Source: Liolophura sinensis (Eukaryota; Mollusca; Polyplacophora; Chitonida; Chitonidae). Taken from it: DNA of 64,000 nucleotides. Position 1 is the first letter of the stretch, and each line of letters opens with the position of its first letter. The stretch spans positions 21,339,127 through 21,403,126 of the forward strand of contig NC_088297.1 of assembly GCF_032854445.1 (NCBI RefSeq), in the 5' to 3' direction. This document shows positions 25,501 through 33,924 of this stretch, piece by piece. Made by a program: the position numbers and the translations under genes. A model generated the notes under the pieces. The model searched no databases, was not told the origin of the DNA, and was given only the letters and a program-made list of their open reading frames with translations.

Positions 25501-26718
25501 CCAGCTTATGCTATTTCCATTACCGAGGTGGTTAGCATACCAATGACCCAGAAACCTCCCACCAATGGGGTCGCTGTGAGTTCAAGTCTAGCTCATGATG
25601 CCGTACGTGGGAACGTTTGTCGGCAGCCTGCCAATCAAATAAATAAATAAAATCCAGCTTATGCTATTTTCCAACTAGGAAATTTGTTTGGTAGCTGACA
25701 ATGAGCTCTGGGAGCTCTAGTTTCCTTCAGTCATATACTGCATATCAAAACAAGTTTAAAACAGCAACTTTATGTTTTTACAAAAGCTGAAATATCAGTA
25801 TTTGCAACATTATCACACGTTTAGAATATTTAATGCTAAATGGACACTTGTCAAAGAATCACACAGAATAACATGGAAGGACTTGCAGTATTATTGGGTG
25901 TCAAAAATAATTACTTCTTGAATTGTTTTTTTGTGATACGTGTCCTGTTTTGAGATTACAAGCCATTTGTTTTGATGTCTTGAGGTTACTTGCCAGTGAT
26001 CTGTACTAGATGTACTAGATTTCTCTTGTGGGGCCTCCATTGACGATGTTTGGTTAGCAAGCAAGCCAGGCACAATAGCCCAGGAGCATCTCAGCAATGC
26101 GGTCACCGTGAGTTCAAGTCCAGGTCTTTGCTGGCTTCCTCTCCGGCCGTATGTGGGAAGGTTCTGCAGCAACCTGCGGATGGTCGTGGGTTTCAACCTG
26201 GGTCCGCTTGGTTTCCCCAGGGCTCTGCTCAGTTTTCTCCCACCGTAATGCTGGCGGGCGTCATATAAGTGAAATTTTTTGAGTACGCCGTAAAACACCA
26301 AGCAAATAAATAACTATACTTCTTGTTCGTTTAGATGTAAGATATATTGATGTGCTCATGTGTGATTCTAGTTAATATGCTGAACAGCTTAGCATAATAA
26401 ATAAGCAAAGTGTCTCATTTTGACGATTTAAATACTTTGGCAAATGTCTCCTGCAGATGACTTAAAGACAAAATATTGAGATCGTCAAAATGAATTTCTT
26501 CAGAGATACTTTGCTTATTTATCACGTGTTATTCTGTGTTCAGCTAAAAAATACACAAGAAAAAAAAATGTAAAAATGGCATGTAACCCCATGGTTGTGA
26601 AATGAATGAGTGAGGATGGCATTGCTTTCTGTTTTACAGTGTGACACCAGACCAGTATCTAAACACCATGGATTTCCTTGGGGCCATACGAGAGGAGTTT
26701 GATCGTCAAAACAAGTGA
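4488..26718 (+). CDS. IDH2: Isocitrate dehydrogenase [NADP], mitochondrial; complete, 11 exons
   Basis: IDH2 oxidatively decarboxylates isocitrate to 2-oxoglutarate and reduces NADP+ to NADPH in the mitochondrial matrix. Coding exons are 4488-4593, 6483-6577, 15430-15595, 17196-17356, 18464-18607, 19628-19764, 20816-20967, 22931-23043, 24108-24205, 25149-25241 and 26640-26718. All have AG/GT borders and the phases join without a break: 447 codons plus TGA, against 452 in human IDH2. Residues 1-35 look like a mitochondrial presequence. The substrate loop reads [12 protein letters not shown] (Arg138, matching human Arg140) and IGRHAHGDQ (Arg170, matching human Arg172). Metal-binding aspartates are Asp289 (LIDDMVAQ), Asp312 and Asp316 (NYDGDVQSD); the NADP part has [12 protein letters not shown]. 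The C terminus (FDRQNK) lacks a peroxisomal AKL/SKL signal, which favours IDH2 over IDH1. Introns range from about 0.8 to 8.9 kb and hold many SINEs and minisatellites. Confidence 0.97.
4594..6482 (+). other. IDH2 intron 1
   Basis: AT-rich intron. A fragment at about 5780-5805 carries the GTTAAACCCCAAGCACT tail of SINE family 2, and 5620-5690 resembles the stretch at 9997-10080. No other gene or structured element was recognised. Confidence 0.6.
6483..6577 (+). CDS. IDH2: IDH2 exon 2
   Basis: Completes Tyr36 and encodes up to Glu67, including [17 protein letters not shown], the conserved N-terminal start of eukaryotic NADP-IDH. Acceptor CCTCCAG, donor GAG|GTGAGT; ends in phase 0. Confidence 0.95.
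6734..6968 (+). mobile_element. SINE family 2 copy
   Basis: tRNA-like head (CAGTTGGTACAGCGTCCG and a box-B-like GGTTCGAGTC), body with CACACCTAAGACCTTAAAAG, internal deletion, and the tail GTTAAACCCCAAGCC followed by a T run. The same order of blocks recurs at 11880, 14691 and 61969. Confidence 0.75.
7040..7135 (-). mobile_element. SINE family 1 tail fragment, minus strand
   Basis: ATTTATTTACTCATTTATTTGAT followed by a variant of the AAGAATATTTCATTTATACG block and GGCCAGCATAATG. Only the 3' third of the element remains. Confidence 0.55.
8374..8587 (+). mobile_element. SINE family 1 copy after a poly-G run
   Basis: Starts with TCCCTCCGTGGCTCAGTTGG right after about 16 consecutive G (8358-8373). 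It lacks the middle of the tRNA head, then has GAGTTCAAGTCCAGCTCATG, the body, and a CAATTAAATAAATAAAT tail. Confidence 0.8.
9683..9823 (-). mobile_element. SINE family 1 copy, 3' half, minus strand
   Basis: TTTATTTATTTATTTG tail on the left, then CTCAAGAATACTTCACTTAT and GGCCAGCATTATGGTGG, ending in the ACGACCATCTGCAGGTTG block. The head is missing. Confidence 0.75.
9878..10630. repeat. Local duplications inside IDH2 intron 2
   Basis: Two layers are visible. A block of about 110 bp at 9878-9990 recurs at about 10515-10630 (both with AACATCTG-CAGTGTTT-GATGCTCCTTTT). A unit of about 173 bp, made of a C-rich run, a SINE family 1 tail and ATGTTTGACCAGTT, is tandemly duplicated at about 10083-10256 and 10257-10430. 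Confidence 0.7.
11880..12134 (+). mobile_element. SINE family 2 copy, head missing
   Basis: Begins in the body (AACCTAAGACCTTACAGC), contains GGGGATAGTGCAATGATTGG, GAAGCAGCACTAGATAA and GAGGCACATTACATGCACTC, and ends in CTAAGCACTCACTCACTCAC. Confidence 0.75.
12135..14690 (+). other. Part of IDH2 intron 2 without recognised features
   Basis: Low-complexity AT-rich intron sequence. Open frames on both strands (for example 13476-13901) have no recognisable domain, no repeat structure and intron-like composition. Confidence 0.55.
14691..15031 (+). mobile_element. SINE family 2, best complete copy
   Basis: Head CAGTTGGTAGAGCGTCCG with box-B-like GGTCAATCCTGGATCG, body CACACCTAAGACCTTAAAAG, GTGCAATGACTGATTGA, GAAGCAGCACTAGATAAGAG, CCTGCAACAAAGAGGCACAT and AATTGTTAAGTATAACG, then CCCCAAGCACTCGCTCACTC. 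It is the reference copy here for this family. Confidence 0.85.
15430..15595 (+). CDS. IDH2: IDH2 exon 3
   Basis: Encodes Leu68-Lys122 plus one base: [20 protein letters not shown] and [13 protein letters not shown]. Acceptor TTGTTCCAG, donor AAAG|GTCAGT; ends in phase 1. The preceding intron is about 8.9 kb. Confidence 0.96.
15640..15840 (+). repeat. Dispersed repeat family D, copy 1
   Basis: Shares ordered blocks with 17630-17785 and 30603-30745: TCTGAAGGC-TTATT, a GTGTAGACTGATAAAA-like block, TTGGCCAATCCAACCAATGTAG, and a late GCATAAATTGC. No coding potential or tRNA head was seen. Confidence 0.55.
16221..16721 (+). repeat. About 17-20-bp minisatellite rich in CACGTG, IDH2 intron 3
   Basis: Roughly 26 units of GTGAAGCTTTGTGTCACGT and shorter variants (GTGAAGCTTTGTCACGT). 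Many units contain CACGTG or CACATG E-box cores and nearly all contain a HindIII-type AAGCTT. The array sits 0.5 kb before exon 4. Confidence 0.9.
16849..16998 (+). mobile_element. SINE family 1 copy, 5' truncated
   Basis: Starts at GTAAGTGGGAATGTCTGTCA, continues through CAACCTGCAGATGGTCGTGG, CCGGTTTCCTCCCACC and GGTATAAGTGAAATATTCTT to CACCAATCGAATAAATA. Confidence 0.85.
17196..17356 (+). CDS. IDH2: IDH2 exon 4 (substrate-binding arginines)
   Basis: Completes Glu123 and encodes Phe124-Gln176: [20 protein letters not shown], then [16 protein letters not shown] and IGRHAHGDQ. Contains Arg138 and Arg170, equivalent to human Arg140 and Arg172. Acceptor CTCCTCCAG, donor CAG|GTAAAG; ends in phase 0. 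Confidence 0.97.
17630..17785 (+). repeat. Dispersed repeat family D, copy 2
   Basis: Contains the family blocks CCCAATCCAGCCAATGTAG and GTGCATAAATTGCTCTGAAAG and ends with AGGTAGAGGAATGAGAGTAAA, close to the end of copy 1. More diverged than the other copies. Confidence 0.5.
18464..18607 (+). CDS. IDH2: IDH2 exon 5
   Basis: Encodes residues 177-224 (48 codons, phase 0 at both ends): [20 protein letters not shown] and [12 protein letters not shown]. Acceptor TTCTTTAG, donor GAG|GTACAG. Confidence 0.96.
19628..19764 (+). CDS. IDH2: IDH2 exon 6
   Basis: Encodes residues 225-269 plus two bases: [20 protein letters not shown] and [14 protein letters not shown]. Acceptor GTTTCAG, donor AAAG|GTTTGT; ends in phase 2. 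Confidence 0.96.
19823..20243 (+). mobile_element. SINE family 1 copy with internally expanded 68-bp repeat
   Basis: Starts in the SINE body (GGAAGGTCTGCCAGCAACAT) and ends with ATAAAACACTAATCAGATAA, but the segment from CTCTGCC through TATAAGTGAAACATTGAGTAC is present about five times in tandem (19870-20200, period about 68 bp). The expansion lies within IDH2 intron 6. Confidence 0.85.
20816..20967 (+). CDS. IDH2: IDH2 exon 7 (metal-binding aspartates)
   Basis: Completes Ser270 and encodes residues 271-320 plus one base: [31 protein letters not shown] and VVAQ. Asp289, Asp312 and Asp316 match the metal-ligand aspartates of NADP-IDH. Acceptor TTTTGGCAG, donor CAAG|GTGGGT; ends in phase 1. 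Confidence 0.96.
21003..21130 (+). repeat. 22-bp repeats just after IDH2 exon 7
   Basis: About six copies of GTGATTGTCAACAGTTATT and variants, with a larger embedded duplication of GTGGTTGTCTA-GGGCATT. It begins about 40 bp after the exon 7 donor. Confidence 0.75.
21131..22930 (+). other. Rest of IDH2 intron 7
   Basis: No gene, SINE or tandem array recognised over 1.8 kb; composition is slightly less AT-rich around 22250-22450 than elsewhere in the introns. Confidence 0.5.
22931..23043 (+). CDS. IDH2: IDH2 exon 8
   Basis: Completes Gly321 and encodes residues 322-358: [20 protein letters not shown] then [17 protein letters not shown], the NADP-binding segment. Acceptor TTGCCAG, donor AAG|GTAATA; ends in phase 0. 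Confidence 0.96.
23185..24070 (+). repeat. 23-bp minisatellite, about 38 copies, IDH2 intron 8
   Basis: Unit CTTGCTCATTTTGTATTGGG plus ATG (23 bp), with variants replacing GGGATG by GGGGTG or GAAAG. Because 23 is not a multiple of 3 and the unit has no stop in any plus-strand frame, all three frames stay open and give a 23-residue hydrophobic pseudo-repeat. The array ends only 37 bp before exon 9. Confidence 0.92.
24108..24205 (+). CDS. IDH2: IDH2 exon 9
   Basis: Encodes residues 359-390 plus two bases: [20 protein letters not shown] and [12 protein letters not shown]. Acceptor GTTTCCAG, donor CAA|GTAAGT; ends in phase 2. The frame is also open upstream through the 23-bp array. Confidence 0.96.
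24702..24803 (+). mobile_element. SINE family 1 tail fragment
   Basis: TTTCAGCATAATGCTGGCCG, TTGTATAAGTGAAATATTCC, and a long CAAATAAATAAATAAATAAA tail. Only the 3' third is present. Confidence 0.8.
25149..25241 (+). CDS. IDH2: IDH2 exon 10
   Basis: Completes Lys391 and encodes residues 392-421 plus two bases: [20 protein letters not shown] then [10 protein letters not shown]. Acceptor TTTTTTCAG, donor AAA|GTAATT. The segment is closer to human IDH2 than to IDH1. Confidence 0.95.
25285..25651. mobile_element. SINE family 1 fragments in opposite orientations
   Basis: A minus-strand tail fragment (GTACTCAAGAATATTTCACTT, 25313-25340) is followed by a plus-strand piece (about 25555-25651) with GTGAGTTCAAGTCTAGCTCA and a CAATCAAATAAATAAATAAA tail. 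The sequence between has two short tRNA-head-like stretches (AGATCACGAGTTTAAATCC, 25419) not assigned to a family. Confidence 0.6.
26049..26312 (+). mobile_element. SINE family 1 copy, nearly full length
   Basis: Head remnant with CAGGAGCATCTCAGCAATGC and GAGTTCAAGTCCAGG, body CTGGCTTCCTCTCCGGCCGT and CAACCTGCGGATGGTCGTGG, and a CACCAAGCAAATAAATAA tail. Confidence 0.85.
26379..26544. repeat. Foldback (inverted-repeat) element before IDH2 exon 11
   Basis: The left arm (core 26397-26427, AATAAATAAGCAAAGT then CATTTTGACGAT) is the reverse complement of the right arm (26481-26522), apart from an 11-base insertion in the right arm. Outer ends GCTGAACA and TGTTCAGC also pair. The total span is 166 bp with no coding content, as in a MITE or other foldback element. 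Confidence 0.6.
26640..26718 (+). CDS. IDH2: IDH2 exon 11 with stop
   Basis: Completes Asn422, encodes residues 423-447 ([20 protein letters not shown] then DRQNK) and ends with TGA at 26716-26718. Acceptor GTTTTACAG. The C terminus carries no peroxisomal signal. Confidence 0.95.
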
Positions 26719-28200
26719 TGATAGAAAACATTAGGCAACTTGTTTCTTTTTCTTTTTTTAGTCTGGACAAACCGGGTGCATTGTAGTGAATTTTTAACCT
26801 GTAGACTTTACTTCCTGCACAGAATCTGTATCAGCCTAACCAGAGTGCTCGCTTCACCGTCAACCTCAGAAACGTAACGGTCTTCGCTCCATTCTGAGGC
26901 TGGCCACGATGACACAGTAATCTCAGAAGAAAGATTCCCTAAACTTTCATTTTTTCTCATTGTCATTGTCTTGTTGTTACTGTAGGTGGAACTGTTTCAG
27001 TTCCCTTAGGAGCAAGGTCTCAAGAATGATGGTTGCCTTGACAATTGTCTACAGGGCCCGCAACACCAGCAAACTTAATCAAGTTCTACTTAAAAATATG
27101 CATGACTGATCGGATTGAAATCTATAAACAACGAAAATACAGTGCTTGTGGTTATTTGAAAACATTGTCACCAGTTTCACCTGACCAATCAGGAAAGGTT
27201 TCTCTTCAAAGGTGGCCATTGATTGGTCAGTCAAGGCTGGTTTGTGCTCACAGTTACATTACTGGTAGACATGTACCTTCTCCATTATGTAGTCTTAGTT
27301 GTTATGGAAACTGGCCTATCCATTTTTCTTCTGAACAGGGTGGGAAGGTGAGTGTGAATAAGTTTGGTATTCAATGCTGTACAGAGCTTGTTTTTGTATG
27401 ATGTATCATATAGTGTGCTGTATTTGAGTGTTTTTGGCCAATTCAAGGTTTCGTTTTTAAAGCGTTACCGGTGGTTATCTTGCGTGAATCAAGCTTCAGG
27501 TCTGTATTTATATTCTCCTTTTTATAGGCAGCTTGTCACTCATGTTTTCATATTTTCAGAATCACTAGAAGAAAAAAGTAATTTTTAATCAAGTGCTGAA
27601 ATATGTTAAACATGAAAGCAGACATTGTAATATTTAGATACCTCTATTTACAAATGATCCAGACAAGTGTTCATGGGAAATCCAGTACCTGTAGCATTGT
27701 ATTAATCAAGATGTGTTGTGCAGGATGCTGCCACAGTTTAATGAATTTGTGGCAATCTTTGGAAGGTTCTGGTTTTAAATATGCTCCAAATCCAAAGGAT
27801 GACCTCTGCATGGTTCAAGGACATGTAATCTGAACTTTATTATGAAATTGTTACGGAGAGAAATTGGGATCGAATGGAAATAATTGTTGCAAACCTAACC
27901 TGACCTATTGCACAATTTTCAGCAAGTTTATTTTGTGATAGATCATCCAAAGATGAGGATGGAGGGGGGAGATAGTGGGATTTTCAGGTGATTGGGACAG
28001 ACCTATATTGATGCAAAAGTGTCCTTAAAACAGTGTTGAGAAACGGTTGCATCTGCAGAAGTACTAGTAGTGCTGAGAAAATAGTGTTCTGTAATGGCAG
28101 GTTGAAAGCTGAAGATCTGGAATAAACTGGTGTTATTTCAGAATGTTATGTTTTGACTCTTTCTTCCATCAGATAACTATGAACGAATAAATCGTGTCAC
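26719..28200 (+). other. IDH2: IDH2 3' UTR (probable extent)
   Basis: Follows the stop codon with no recognised coding sequence or SINE for about 1.5 kb. Short open frames at 27045-27401 and 27603-27833 have no identifiable domain. Confidence 0.5.
28121..28126 (+). terminator. Candidate IDH2 polyadenylation signal
   Basis: AATAAA about 1.4 kb after the stop codon; a second AATAAA lies at 28186-28191, and T-rich sequence lies between them. Either could end the IDH2 transcript. Confidence 0.35.
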
Positions 28201-28271
28201 TGTTAGAAAAGTGTTGAAGTTAGAGGCCAAATGAAGAATACTTGGTGTAACGTGACAAGATTTAGACGCAC

Positions 28272-28543
28272 AAGGGGCCTTCGTGGCTTAGTTGGTTAGC
28301 GTGCTAGCACAGCCTAATGACCCAGGAGTCTCTCACCAATGTGGTCGCTGTGAGTTCAAGGCCGGCTCAGGCTGGCTTCCTCTCCGGCCATATGTGGAAA
28401 GGTCTTGTAGCAACCTGCGTATGGTTGTGGCTTTTTACCGGGCCCTGCCCGGTTTCCTCCCACCATAATGTGGCTGCCGTCATATAAGTAAAGCATTCTT
28501 GAGTACGGTATAAAACTCCAATCAAATAAATAAATAAATAAAT
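28272..28543 (+). mobile_element. SINE family 1, full-length copy
   Basis: tRNA-like head GTGGCTTAGTTGGTTAGCGT and box B GTGAGTTCAAGGCCGG; body with CTGGCTTCCTCTCCGGCCAT, CAACCTGCGTATGGTTGTGG and CCGGTTTCCTCCCACCATAA; then a GTCATATAAGTAAAGC block and CCAATCAAATAAATAAATAA. It is a good reference copy for the family. Confidence 0.9.
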
Positions 28544-28549
28544 CAAACA

Positions 28550-29960
28550 CACAAGCTGCTGGCTGAATGCACCCATGGCAAATGAAATCCGAAATCTATC
28601 CTGAGAATTAAGACCAGTCAAACACTTGCACTTATAACTTGGAGATCTGGACCCCTCGTTTGGCTGTTAAGCTCGTAGCGTTAAGAAGTCTTCATACAGT
28701 TGGGCACAGGGCTCGTGTTTATCAAACGTCGGACGACTTAAACATTCAAACACAGCTACAAATAAAATGCTTTCATTTAGAAATGTGTAAATTTGTACAC
28801 TGATTCTTTACTGCAGGACAATGTACTAATCACAATTTGAACTCGTATTGTTCTGAGTGTGGCTTTTTAAGGAATTGAAATTTATGACTAAAGTCACTTG
28901 ATAAATACGGCGCCCTGTTCTCAATCCTAAGTCTGGTCATGTGCATTTAGCAGAAAGGTAAGGCCAAGTGCTGGCTAACCCATTGTCCGTATACTGTCGC
29001 ATCAGGGTCACTCGAAGATAATTTGATGCTGTGAGAAAAGTAGAAATTTTTTGGGCTAGTTAATGATTTTAACAAATTAACAATGAAAGGAAAAAAAAAA
29101 GATTTCCAGTAAGATTCAGGGTTTCATTTTGGATGGTTGGTCAGGTTACCCTGAACAAACATTTCTTTAATCATGGCCTAACAATCTGAATTTATTTGTC
29201 CTGGGGCCTGTCTTATGAAGCTGTCACAACTCTGCTTCAATGGTGATGTATTTCTTCACTATATGTTGCCATGGATATTACACCTGGTGCATGGTATGAC
29301 TGCTCCACAAGACCATACTCCTTACGGCACATGTGCCGCTCTCTATGCTCAATTAACACCATTGCCACCAAGCTCGACCTTTGGAGCCCATGGAACCTCA
29401 CCTCATGTCCTCGCGCCCAGCTATTTAATTAGCATTCATCAATACAACTGTTTCATGTTTTGGTTCAGAATCATGTTATACATGTTTTAGATAAAGAGAA
29501 TTTATGTGTAAAAAGCATTATTGTTTGGAAACAAAGGTTGAGGTGGATTGTTTGTGTTTTCTGACCTTCTGTCTCCTCACCGTGACCCCAGTGACCTCAA
29601 CATTGTTCAAGATTTCTGTACAAAAGTTGCTATTGGTAGCAGTGATGAAAAGTGAACATAGAGAGCGATGCAAGCGCTGTAAGGAGCATGTCGCCAAGAT
29701 TGAAGAAATTCGACGATTCGGAGTAAACCACCAACTGATTGGTGGTAACTGATTTACTTTTTAACGACACCCTAAAGAATTTCTCACACCGCAGCCAGTA
29801 TATAATGGGCAGAGTTAACAATTGGCCAAGTTGTACTGGTCATATCATGGTGGAAGCCAAGGATCTCCTGCGAGCTTCATGCCAGACTACATGAATACCG
29901 ACAACACCTCATTGCCACCAAGGCCCTGAGAACATAGGGATGGAATGTTTATTCAATTGC
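28550..29960. other. Intergenic, nothing recognised
   Basis: No SINE or array recognised. A plus-strand open frame at 29504-29752 ends in a charged stretch (RERCKRCKEHVAKIEEIRRF) but has no recognisable family and no convincing splice context. Confidence 0.45.
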
Positions 29961-29964
29961 CTGA

Positions 29965-30390
29965 GGCTGGGATCATAATAAACACCTTGTGTCTGAGATC
30001 AAAGTGAAAACACCTTGTGTCTGAGATCAAAATAAACAACTTGTGTCAGAGATCAAACTGAAAACACCTTTTGTCTGAGATAAAAATAAACAACTTGTGT
30101 CAGAGATCAAACTGAAAACACCTTGTGTCTGAGATCAAACTGAACACCTTGTGTCTGAGATCAAAATGAAAACACCTTGTGTCTGAGATCAAAATAAATG
30201 CCTTTTGTCTGAGATCAAACTGAAAACACCTTTTGTCTGAGATCAAACTGAAAACACCTTGTGTCTGAGATCAAAATAAACACCTTGTGTCTGAGATCAA
30301 AATAAACACCTTTTGTCTGAGATCAAACTGAAAACACCTTGTGTCTGAGATCAAAATAAACACCTTGTGTCTGAGATCAAAATGAACACC
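29965..30390 (+). repeat. Minisatellite of about 25-29 bp, intergenic
   Basis: About 16 copies of AACACCTTGTGTCTGAGATC followed by AAAATAA or AAACTGAA. Two spacer types alternate irregularly. Confidence 0.88.
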
Positions 30391-30602
30391 TGATAATGTG
30401 TCTGATGACTCTTAAGACAAGCATGCTCCACTCGTTTGCCTGAGTATGAATCACGTTGGTTCAAATTTTTCGGCTGCTGTATTTCGCCTAAAGTTTGGAA
30501 ATGTAAAAAATGCACGTTCAGAAGCATATATAGGCCTTAAAATCATACTTACTGTAATTCTTCAACCTGTCTGCATGTTCGCAAGGTGTTAATTCAAGCA
30601 TG

Positions 30603-30745
30603 TTCTGAAGGCATTATTCTGTGCAGACTGATAAAACTATACTTTCTTGGAAGCCCTGAAATTGGCCAACCCAACCAATGTAGATTTGTCTCAAAAATCA
30701 AGGTGAAAATGCGCACAGTTTTTCTGGCAAGAAATTGATTAATCA
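30603..30745 (+). repeat. Dispersed repeat family D, copy 3
   Basis: GTTCTGAAGGCATTATTCTG, GCAGACTGATAAAACTATAC and ATTGGCCAACCCAACCAATG in the same order as the copies at 15640 and 17630. Confidence 0.55.
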
Positions 30746-31210
30746 GACTTCACAAAACACTCTCTATCACCCCTTTATCGTGGATGAGAATTGGTTCCTT
30801 GAAAAATGTTAACCTTTGAGTGAAATACAGCCTTCTTTACAAATGAAGATGTACAAAATATATTTCCATATGATAGAATATATTTATTGTACAAAATTCT
30901 GTCATTTTCCTCCAATACATAGACCCAAATAACACATACCAACCACAATTTGAGCAATAACTGAAATTTACATTCAAACTAGGTTCAGTCAAGCCTTTTT
31001 TGAAATTCTCCTTAATATATGTAAGCTTTGAGAGTTTAGAAGTCCGCCAACTTGAATGAAAATGGCTTAAGGGGGTACAAAACTGACACTGAATGGCTGA
31101 CAGTGGAGATAGGGTTTCCTGGGTTAAACCATACAGCCTTGGTCACACTTGAATAAATCTTACCTGAAATTCAGCTAAGGAAAAGCACACCCTGGACATT
31201 CCTCTCTCTC

Positions 31211-31330
31211 ACACCTGCCAATCAGAATCGATTCTGTATCACACCAGCCAATCAGAATTGATTTTGTATCACACCAGCCAATCAGAATCGATTCTGTATC
31301 ACACCAGCCAATCAGAATTGATTTTGTATC
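31211..31330 (+). repeat. 30-bp repeat containing CCAAT motifs
   Basis: Four tandem units of CACACCAGCCAATCAGAAT(T/C)GATT(C/T)TGTAT, each with an intact CCAATCA. Lies in the region between the convergent IDH2 and NPC1 genes. Confidence 0.85.
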
Positions 31331-32989
31331 CCTTTAACTCCAAATGTCAATCACAACATACATCAGTTCCATACAATGCAGCAGTTAACTAAATCTTGGG
31401 TTACACAATTACTGTAACAATATTTAGTCCTGATTTCACAAATTTCACAAATCATATGATACTTAGTATGTCACTATTACCATACCACTGACCTACATAA
31501 GTGATTATCACAGATGTATCTTTATGATGCCTAGCTCTTCAAAGGCATCTAAATCAGAATTCTTTTGGAATGTATTTACCCCTCCAGAAAAAAAAAGTAT
31601 TTTTGAAGGCAAATTTTATCAAATATTAGTTCTGGGGTTGAAACATTCTTCCTGCACAGTATGATGATATCCTAGTTTTTAAGGTTTGTTAGATTAATAT
31701 TACTATAATTCAGGAACCTTTTAACAGCTGTACGACAGCTATGATTAGCCATTTTTACAGTTGTACAGCGCGAACTCTAACATCTAGACATTCCTTTCCA
31801 ATCCTCAGAAATTGTATTTACATAACTTAAGTACTGTACTGAATTTGCATGCAAGCAAAATTTGGATTGTAAGAGTGGGAGAAAACAACAACAACAAAAT
31901 CTTATTAATTCAGTATACAGCTTTGATATATCAGCAAAAAGAAAAAGCCTAATGCTTTCTTAAAAACAATCTCAATTTCAATCAAAACAATCACGTGGTA
32001 GGTTTACATATATAAAGACTTGAAAGAGTCCCAATAAAACATGAAATCATTAACGCAAAAAATTAAAAATGATTGGCTATTTCACGTAGTGAGCTACACT
32101 GTACATTGCATTGCTAATCTACAAAATCAAATGTTGCAAAACTACATATGCAACTACATATGATTGTACACACACACACAATATTAACAAAGGAAGCCAT
32201 TTCTTTCAGTGTACCATACAATAAGTGTACTTTGCACTGCTAATTTTACAAAATCAAATACATCTAACTGGTTACACTGTTTCTCCACAAATAAAAATAC
32301 AAAATTCAATACAAAACATTGATAACTGGCATACAATAAAAATTTCCACTGTGCTAATAATGGCAATTATAGTTCAACACTAAAGGGAGACTTGAAATTG
32401 CAGGAATAAATTACCTCATTACCTTCTAATATACATAGAAAATGTTGTCTCTGATACTGATACGTCTATCTCTACATATTCTTCTTACAGATATATTTCA
32501 GGAAAAAAGAAGAAATTTTACATAGCATCAGACAACATTCTTGGACACATTCAAAGCACAGTCATAACACTTATTTCACGGATGTTTTAAATTTTCCTTG
32601 GTTGTTGACATTTGAAATTCCATTGATACAATGGATAGCGCGCTGCAGCAGAGTCTGTCACATGTACCTGTCACAACTCACCAACATGAACTCGCACTTC
32701 TGACACAAACCACTGGGTGGACCTGTCCAACGCACGGCAGCAAAGACCTTGATGTCATTTTATTGACCTCAAATGATCCTTCCCAGCTCATCATGATGAC
32801 ATCACATCAAAGACAGTACGACATTACAACAGAAACTGATACATTTGTAGACGTTACTCTACAATCCGTTCTTGAGGTAACAATGGTTCGAGGTGCTGCT
32901 TCACTGTAGCACCACCTCACAGGTGTAAAAAATATACCGCCTCCCCATTGACACATGAAGACCTAGCACAATTTTGTTTACCGGTATTT

Positions 32990-33234
32990 AATTATTTTGA
33001 TTCGTGTTTACGCCATACTCAAGAATATTTTGCTTATAGCATTATGGTGGGAGGAAACCAGGCAGAGCCCGGGGGAAACGCTCAACCCTCCACAGGTTGG
33101 TGACAGACTTTCCTGCAAAGGGCTGGAGAGGAACCAAGCATAAGATGGGCTTCAACTCACAGCGACTGCATTGGTGGGTGGCTCTTGGATCACTGTCTTG
33201 TGCTAGAACTCTAAGCACAATGCCACTGAGGCCC
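32990..33234 (-). mobile_element. SINE family 1 copy, minus strand
   Basis: TTACGCCATACTCAAGAATA, GCATTATGGTGGGAGGAAAC and CCACAGGTTGGTGACAGAC, then the box-B-like reverse complement CTTCAACTCACAGCGACTGC and a decayed head ending GAGGCCCC. Confidence 0.8.
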
Positions 33235-33639
33235 CTAACACAATTTTCAGCGTTACAGTGTAACCAATTCGTGTTAACCATGAATACTACCCTTTCGCAC
33301 TTTCATTAAATTCTTTAAAAAAAACCCCATTAAATTCCAACCCCGATCCCTGATTTTCTTGCATTGTTGTCTTGCAGACAAATAAAAATTAATCAACACT
33401 CTTTCAAAGAAAGCAAATATTGTAAACCAAAACTCAGCATCATAATCTATAAAGGGTAATAAAATCTTGTACCCATGGACTGCCATCCATTGGTATAACT
33501 GTAGCAGCAACATGTCTTATGAAGAAATATATACCCTGCCATAGTCCTCAAGGCACTAACTGGGTTAAAATATGTGTGCGTTTACCCTATACACATAAAG
33601 ATCTAATGACATCAAAAATCATGATGAAATCAGACACCT

Positions 33640-33915
33640 GATCGAGCAATCTTAATGAAATAAACACAGGTACATGTAGGGCTTACATGCATACCATACC
33701 TCTTTTTTACACCACACTCACAATATCAGCGGTCTTAACCTCGACACAAAAACTGGCCATTCATATCAGGAGTGTAGGCTTACTTGTGTCTGGTCGAACA
33801 ATCTTAATGAAATAAACACAGGTACATGTAGGGCTTACGCCACACTCACAATATCAGCGGTCTTAACCTCGACACAAAAATTGGCCACTCATATCAGGAG
33901 TGTAGGCTTACAATG
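33640..33915 (+). repeat. Direct duplication of about 110-150 bp
   Basis: CTTAATGAAATAAACACAGG and CAATATCAGCGGTCTTAACC both occur twice (near 33650/33800 and 33720/33850), followed each time by ATATCAGGAGTGTAGGCTTA. The second copy lacks a short internal segment. Confidence 0.8.
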
Positions 33916-33924
33916 ATGCATTTC

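Noticed and set aside
28272..28360. tRNA-like sequences with A and B boxes
   Set aside because: They are the heads of SINE family 1 (also at 3450, 8374 and 36066) and family 2. None folds as an intact tRNA cloverleaf with a discriminator and clean ends.
29504..29752. 82-residue plus-strand frame ending in a charged Cys-containing stretch
   Set aside because: The cysteine pair (CKRCKEH) hinted at a zinc-binding motif, but there is only one pair, no family match I can name, and no exon context.
32631..32909. 92-residue plus-strand open frame
   Set aside because: Thr/Ser/Gln-rich, without a recognisable family. It lies in the region between convergent genes and probably within or beyond the NPC1 3' UTR on the opposite strand.
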